NCBI GenBank assembly: GCA_024196135.1
Contig: JAMQCK010000930.1
Location: 1-13,898 of the forward strand
DNA from: Pleurotus ostreatus/Saccharomyces cerevisiae fusant
Lineage: Eukaryota > Opisthokonta
Direction: 5' to 3'
Length of the DNA stretch: 13,898 bases
The translations under genes were made by a program, and so were the position numbers. The stretch's first letter is position 1. Each line of letters opens with the position of its first letter. The notes under the pieces were generated by a model. That model saw only the letters and a program-made list of their open reading frames with translations, did not search any database and was not told the DNA's origin. This document shows positions 8,701 through 13,898 of this stretch, in pieces.

Positions 8701-11700
8701 AGGCCCGATGTTGGTGAGCGAGCCTAGCAAGGCCAGGTCGAAACCATCGTTGGAGATGTTCGTAATGTTAGCCTCCGTGAAGGACACGTTGGCACCGTCT
8801 ACCAAGTGCTGTGCTATTGGCGCAGCAACGGCACCGATGAGGTAGAGGGCAGTCTCGTCCGTCTGGGGGTCGGGTCAGCGACAGGCATCAAAGTAGGGAA
8901 AATGCACTGACGATGGCTGGAACATCGTATTGCATGAACGACAGCTGCGTCGCATCTGAAGATAGTCAGAACATGCGAACGAGAAATATAGCAGAACTTA
9001 CAGTCGTCGAGGCTCGTGTCGGTCGTAATGGACAGGTTGACGTTCAGGTTCTTCAACGCCGAGAGGATCGCTCCCTGGACGTCGAATTGTTTTCCACTGC
9101 CAAGGGGTTGAGCTACAACCACAGACGGAATCAGAAATGCCTTACCTGTGGCATGACTGGCCTTCCGTATCCACCTTCGACTTAACCGGTGGGTCGAAGT
9201 CCGGGTTGTCAAGGACGAATTGGAAGAGGTCAGGCAATGGACCGAGGTCAACGCCGTTGGCCTCTGAGTTCTGCAACAGCAGCTGGATGATTGTGGCTGG
9301 ATCCAGGTTAAAGTCGAACGGCATGTCCTGCGAGGTAACATTGCTGTGACCGTCGGCATGTATGGAGTTTGACGAGAAGTCCTGATGATCGACCGATCCG
9401 AGAGACAAATCGCGGTACTTCACGTCGGCATCGACGGTGAGCAGGTTGATGCTCGCGGTAAAGGGGTTGGCTATGTCAACCGTGGCAGACGCGATACCAG
9501 AGTCGACGATGTCGACGGGGAACTTGAGCGAGGCGGCGGTGACGAGGGTCTGGTGCAGTGCGGGGATAGTGACCGGCGCAAGTCGTATCTCGGAGAGCGC
9601 AGTTTGGAGAGACTCGATGTCAGTAGACTCGGTCGAGCCCTGGATCACCGTGTCGGAGTCGACGCCCTGTATGTAGTTCTCGAGTAGATTGCGTCCGGCA
9701 CCCTCTGCAGCCTCGCCTTCGGGTTGGTAGTGGAAGTCGATGCCCGTGGTCAGGTTCCCAGGGGTTATGACGAGGTCCGCCTACAGAGGGCATTAGACAA
9801 GACACAGACGAAGCTTGGATAAGTTGTACGCACAATATCGGCTTCACCAATCGGCTGGTCCCTGCAGTAGATGAGCATACAGGCATAAAGGAGTAGTGTT
9901 CGACGTACTGGTATTGCACCGTGAACGCGACGTCACCCGTGCCAACTGTGAGGTTGCTGTAGAGGTTGTGAGCATCGAATTAACTGTGAGCAATACGCAA
10001 CCTACCTCGGGTTGTAGAGGTCGCCATCGAGCGTGATGAGCAAGTAATCGGAGTATCCATGCTTAACATCCAGGTTTCCGACCGTGACAGGCTTCGCGTT
10101 CAAACCCTGGAGACCGCCGATATCGGTGGACACGGAGAAGTCGATGTCCTTCAGCGACAGAACTCCCACAGCGGTTGACGCATCTGCGTTCGATGTGCCG
10201 GAGAGCGACAAGGTCACCGTCTCCCCCGCCGTCGTAGCCGCCAAAAACTGCGAGAACGCGTCGTGCTTATCGTCGTAGGCAGTCAGAGGCGTGTCCTTGA
10301 ACGTGATGTAGATGACCCGGGCATCGACATCGGTCTTCGTGGGCGACTTGTCCACCTTGAGCTGCCCGACGTCCGTGCCCTGCCAGCCGATGGTGATGGT
10401 CTCCTGCAGCGCGACGATGTCGATGGGGAAGGAAAATGGGATGGTGAAGGCCGCCTCGGTGTCGTTGGTGCTGGAGGGAGGCGCCCAGGCGGAGTCTTCG
10501 TCGAACATGAGGGTGAGCTGGTTCAGATCGATGGACTTGATGATGTCCAGCTTGCCCTGGTTGGGCAGCTCCGTCTCGACCTTCAGGGACTTGATGCCCT
10601 CGTTGAGCCACGAGACCTGAGGTGATCGTGAGTAAAGGCATATAGGAAATTTCGAGCGATAAACCTACATCACTAGGGCCCGCTGCTGTTCCTTGAACGA
10701 CCAGGTCACTGTTCTTGCCGTGTATGAAGTTGTTGAAGACTTCAGACACTGCAGCCAGGCCCTCATCCGAGTCTTGTGGAACCAGACGTCCGACTAAGGC
10801 CATGTTCGTAGTGGACTGCGGGTACAAGGTGACGGTCTCGTTCGTACTGACCGGCGCGATCATGACGGCGTTGTCGCCAGTGGTGTAGGAGTCAAACGAT
10901 AGCGTGCTCAGTTCCACGCCAACCTGCGACGGCTGCGCAAACAGTCAGCACTCGTGTAAGGGTCGGCGAAGAAGTCAACGTACGTTCTTCGCGGTGGCAT
11001 CGATGGTGAGATGAATGCCGCCGTTGTCGTCGTTGGACGGCAGGTCGAACGAGTTGATGGTCACCCCGTCGCGCAAGCCGTTCATGCCCTTCAAAGTGAC
11101 CTTCTTGGTGCTCAGGGAAATGCCGTCGACGTCGATACCTACGCAGAAAGTCAGAAGAGAGACGACGGGTGGAAACGGAGAGGTGCGTACCAAGCGCAGA
11201 CACGACCAAGCCATCTCCCGAAATCTCCCAGTCGAAGTACTCTTCGGTGATCAGGGTCTACGGGCAGGTCAATGAAGCCGGAAGGATAGGCGAAGAAGAA
11301 ACTCACCTTGGTGAACTCCGTCAGGTAGTCAGTGTCTGCTACCTGGAAGGAGGACGTGACGTTGATATCGCCACCGACGTCGCCGGTGATCGAGACGTTG
11401 TCCATCTTGATGCTGCCCAGCTCCTTCCCGTTCCACTTGACGCTCAAACCTTGGCCGAAGGAGATGACCGCGTCGACTGCAGAGAAGTTAGCTGACGAAG
11501 AGGGAGTAGCTAGATCACCACTCACAAGGCCCGGCATTGGTGATACTCCCCACAAGAGCAGCAGCTGTACACGATGCATCAGCACCGCGAATCCCAATGA
11601 ACAAAAACCACTCACTGAACGTATCCTCCTTCGGATCCGTAATCAGCACCGTCTCAATCCCCAGCGCCGCCCCATCCACGATCTTCTCCACAATCGGTCT

Positions 11701-13898
11701 TGCGAGAATGGGTAAGAGATAATCGAGACTATCGTCCGTCCTCGTCGGCAGCCCCTCCTGCGCATACGTCAGGTGCGTCTCGTACTCGCCGATGGTAACG
11801 CCTGCGGTGAGCGACACGTCGGAGTGCAGCTGCTTGAAGGCCTGCTGGACGTAGGGCGGGAGCTCGAAGCCGGTGTAGATGTTGTCGCGCTTGTCCTGCT
11901 GATGGGTGTCGCCCGACGAACCACCATCACTCGACGAGGACGAGTTACCCGTCGTAAACAAATACTCATACCCCCCAAGCGCCACAATCCCATCCAGCTG
12001 CACCGTCTCCAGCCCCGCCTGCACCGCCAGTGCGCGCGTCAGCGTGAACAGCGTCTCTGGGTCCATGTTCAGATTCAGATTGAGATCCTGCGACGTCGTC
12101 GTGGCGTTATGGGAAGCACTGAAGTCCGTGGGCATGTCGATGGTGCCGAGGTCGAGGCCGAGGGACTTGATGGAGGAAGAGACGGAGGTTATCTGGAGGT
12201 CGGCGGAGAAGGGGTTGGCGAGGTCGACGGTGACTTGGGAGATGTTGTCGGACTGGCCGATGGTGGAGGGGACTGGGGGATGTTGATTAGTTGTGTGTAC
12301 GGTGATGATTAGGGAAAGAGGGAATGAGGGATATGAACCCACCTTTTAACGCCGCCGTATCCAACAAATCACTCGTCAACGCCGGCAGCGTCGTATCAAT
12401 GCTCAGCGTGCGGAACGCCTTCGCCAACGAGTGCACCTGCGTGCTCTCGTCATACCCCCCGATGCTCAGCACCACGTCGCGCTTGCCGACGAAGTCGTTG
12501 AGGGTTTGCATTGAGTCCTCGTTGTCGTTGGCCTGGAAGTAGCCGGTGGCTGCGACGTTGTTCGCACCCATGTTGAGCGTGAGGTTGGGGAGGAGGGTGG
12601 TGCCCATGGGGGAGCCGCCGCGGAAGAGGGCGAGGTCTGGGGAGGTTGTTAATCTCGTTTTGAACTCGAGGGGCAGGTACGTAGCTTACTGAGGTCATCA
12701 ACGTTCAACCACAGGTTCGACGGGTTGTTGATGGTCACTGTCCAAACGCGTCAGCACTCGCAGTCCTTACACCAACGACCCGCCTTACCATCAATATCCA
12801 ACACAATTGCATCCTTCGTCCCACCCGTCACATCGACGCTGTTGATCTTGACCATGTCGTTCAGGCCCTGCAGACCCTGCAGCGACGTCGTCACGTTGAC
12901 CTTGATGGGGTCGAGCTTGAGGACGCCGACGCTCATGTTCGCGATCGCGCTCGAGTTGCCGATGAGGCTGAACTCGGCGAGGTCTTTGTCGGTGATGAGG
13001 GTGTCTGGGAAGAGAGAGGATAGTTAGTAGATTGGTCATTTTTGGGGGAAAGAGGAAGGGAGTAAGGAGGAAAAGCTGCGCACTGAACGCCGAAAAGTGC
13101 TTATGCTGCGGCTCCGAGCTGCTCAAATTCGTATTCACGATAGAAATATCAATCGTCCCCCTCGTATTATCCGCCGCATACGTCGAAATATTCGACTTGC
13201 TCGCCCCGCTCGGCGTGCTCAACTTCGCAAACGTGTCCCCGCTCGTCATCACCATATCGAACTCATTCGCGATCTCGCTAATCGACAAGGAAAACCCGAA
13301 GGGGAGCTCGAGGTCCGCCGTCACCGAGTCGCTGTTCGCGGTCGGCGTCCACGAGCCGGGCGAGCCTGTGAAGAACTGGAGCGCGAAGGCGCCGATGGAG
13401 ACGCCCTTGATGGGGTTTATCGCCTGCTCGGGGACGAAGGGCACGGATAGGGTGAGCGCTTGTAATCCCTTGCTGAGCCAGGAGATCTGGGTGCCGTCGG
13501 GTTGGCGGGTGGAGAGGCCGGTGGCTTTGACGGTGGACATGTCGGCGTTGATGTAATTGGTGAAGAGTTGGCTGAGCTTGGAGAGGTTCTCGTCGCCCTC
13601 TTGGCGCTTGAGGAAGCCTTTGAGGGCCACTTGGTTGGAGGAGCCGGGCACAATGACAGTGTTGTCCTGCGTGCCCGTGCCGAGGTCCAAGCCGTCGTAG
13701 CTGAGGGCGAACTCGACGGTGCCGAGGTTGAGGTGGAATGGGCTGGAGGAGGATGGGTGAGTGGCGTGGGCGCGTTAGAGGGGGGCGCACGTACCTGGGA
13801 TTGTTCAGCTGGGTGGTTGCCTCGAAGTTGATCCCGTTGTCGTTGTCGCTCGGAAGTTGGAGGTCCTTGAGCTTGACGTTGCCGTCGAAGCTCTTCAT
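5780..13898 (-). CDS. giant DUF3712/LEA-2-like repeat protein, 5' partial, 24 exons in view
   Basis: Minus-strand exons, high to low: 13898-13795, 13742-13084, 13004-12789, 12737-12690, 12636-12343, 12272-11616, 11564-11526, 11476-11307, 11257-11191, 11138-10984, 10932-10669, 10616-10006, 9956-9909, 9861-9834, 9780-9146, 9096-9002, 8955-8912, 8862-8619, 8554-8249, 8194-7875, 7826-7194, 7140-7057, 7008-6534, 6480-5780. All 23 introns are GT-AG, 46-79 nt, and the phases close to one frame of 2298 residues. The junctions are supported because the internal repeats align across them. The family hallmark recurs: FTDFTKYILHNEDFTWTLS, DGISMSKDITLKAFNGLPG, FELPSDDPDGGIH, then NPS or NPF strands as in fungal DUF3712 and LEA-2-type domains. 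Sequons such as NVT and NLT are common, which fits a lumenal or outside location. Yeast Tag1, a vacuolar membrane protein, is the nearest named relative I can suggest, from memory. The ATG at 13896-13898 is not the start: the matching repeats have VTLKGMNG and ITLKAFNG at that place, so it is internal. Any N-terminal anchor is out of view. Confidence 0.85.
6167..6364 (-). repeat. six tandem 11-residue (33-bp) units near the giant protein's C-terminus
   Basis: Residues 2105-2170 are six exact-length 11-mers: GSLVSGATSAA, GSVISEVTGGA, GSVVSHITSDA, GSAVSHITSAA, GSIGDEATSAA, GSAWGEATSAV, followed by GGIFGG. The preceding EEFEEKAKEAANNATSVA-like stretch (FEEKAKEAANNATSVA) has similar spacing. Units 3 and 4 (6298-6233) are nearly the same at DNA level, which points to recent unit expansion. 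Eleven-residue periodicity is the pattern of amphipathic 11/3 helices that lie on membranes or lipid droplets (perilipin, synuclein, group-3 LEA proteins), but here Gly-Ser at each unit start may weaken a helix. Confidence 0.85.
6868..9519 (-). repeat. superrepeat 3 of the giant protein (complete, about 747 residues)
   Basis: Residues 1208-1954. The same five modules appear in the same order: IANPFTASINLLTV; SLTNIGPLDAQITF with TWNDNKIAEIDV; IPSPAQLGIDLGTVSF; NPFGFSLQVIRSAETL; and ENPSNVSLETNDIELPV with WEGIKLGRAVID. The DUF3712-like core (FTDFTKYILHNEDFTW, IFDGISMSKDITLKAFNG) lies between modules 2 and 3. This copy lacks introns at several places where superrepeat 2 has them, for example inside the core and in the module-2 strand. 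Confidence 0.75.
9520..12272 (-). repeat. superrepeat 2 of the giant protein (complete, about 766 residues)
   Basis: Residues about 442-1207. Five LEA-2-like modules are recognisable by their key strands: LANPFSADLQITSV; SITNAGPFDAVISF with KWNGKELGSIKM; AKNPSQVGVELSTLSF; IPFSFPIDIVALQET; and LYNPSNLTVGTGDVAFTV with DQPIGEADI. Between modules 2 and 3 is the DUF3712-like core (YLTEFTKTLITEEYFDWEIS, DVDGISLSTKKVTLKGMNG). A Ser/Gly-rich loop (11911-11952) with a dibasic KR (11887-11892) interrupts the helical linker after module 1. This copy is the most fragmented: it includes exons of only 39, 48 and 28 nt. Confidence 0.75.
12273..13898 (-). repeat. superrepeat 1 of the giant protein (C-terminal part only)
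   Basis: This covers residues 1-441 of the visible protein. It aligns with the second halves of superrepeats 2 and 3: MKSFDGNVKLKDLQLPSDND matches VTLKGMNG..INSFDLPSND and ITLKAFNG..GNFELPSDD. Next come NNPSPFHLNLGTVEF, LPFGFSLSISE, the SLQGLQGLND block, and NPSNLWLNVDDLNLALF. Three LEA-2-like modules are visible; the first two of this superrepeat would lie beyond the window. The boundary with superrepeat 2 falls at the intron 12342-12273. It contains an unusually long intron (13083-13005, 79 nt) with a perfect TACTAAC branch sequence (13023-13029, minus). Confidence 0.75.

Noticed and set aside
13896..13898. ATG at the window edge as the start codon of the giant gene
   Set aside because: The Met aligns with an internal position of the same motif in superrepeats 2 and 3 (VTLKGMNG, ITLKAFNG), and two modules expected before it in this superrepeat are missing, so the gene must continue beyond the window.

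Overview
This window reads as a gene-dense stretch of a filamentous basidiomycete genome, probably an agaricomycete. The reasons are moderately high GC, introns of about 46-79 bases with GTRNGT donors and CTRAY-like branch points, the tail of a fungal hAT transposase, and protein families typical of fungi (a dysferlin-domain peroxin, a GPI mannosyltransferase, and a very large DUF3712-type protein). All gene models below were made by eye: splice sites were chosen by GT/AG context, by phase, and by whether the joined protein matches its family or its own internal repeats.

Layout. 1-368 (+) is the C-terminal end of a hAT transposase with one intron, followed by the likely 3' terminal region of the element (about 426-563). 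578-721 holds an exact 29-bp direct repeat flanking a hairpin. 831-1295 (+) is a likely two-exon gene for a 132-residue single-pass membrane protein with a coiled-coil and a PPxY motif; a 26-bp tandem duplication follows its stop. 1517-3425 (-) is a two-exon gene for a 615-residue peroxin of the Pex23/24/30 type (hydrophobic N-terminus plus DysFN-DysFC). It is divergent from 3757-5212 (+), a three-exon GPI18/PIG-V gene of 453 residues, across a 331-bp shared promoter region. 5213-5779 is a convergent intergenic region with weak 20-bp repeats. 5780-13898 (-) is the 3' part of one giant, very intron-rich gene: 24 exons and 23 introns in view, 2298 residues, with its 5' end beyond the window.

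The giant protein is the most notable object. Its visible part consists of superrepeats of about 750 residues (one partial, two complete, then the start of a fourth). Each complete superrepeat has five LEA-2-like/DUF3712-like modules, for about 14 modules in view. The chain ends in six tandem 11-residue units and a Gly/Asp/Ser-rich tail carrying three short G-[LM]-L-x-G-L-[LF] motifs. Proteins of this fold class (yeast Tag1 and Vac7, animal TMEM106B) have been predicted to bind or transfer lipids, so a long, tandem LEA-2-type membrane or lumenal protein is a plausible reading, but the membrane anchor, if any, lies outside the window.

Three of the genes (the peroxin, GPI18 and probably the giant protein) belong to endomembrane or lipid biology. 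The sequence does not show that they act in one pathway; basidiomycete gene order often puts unrelated genes side by side.
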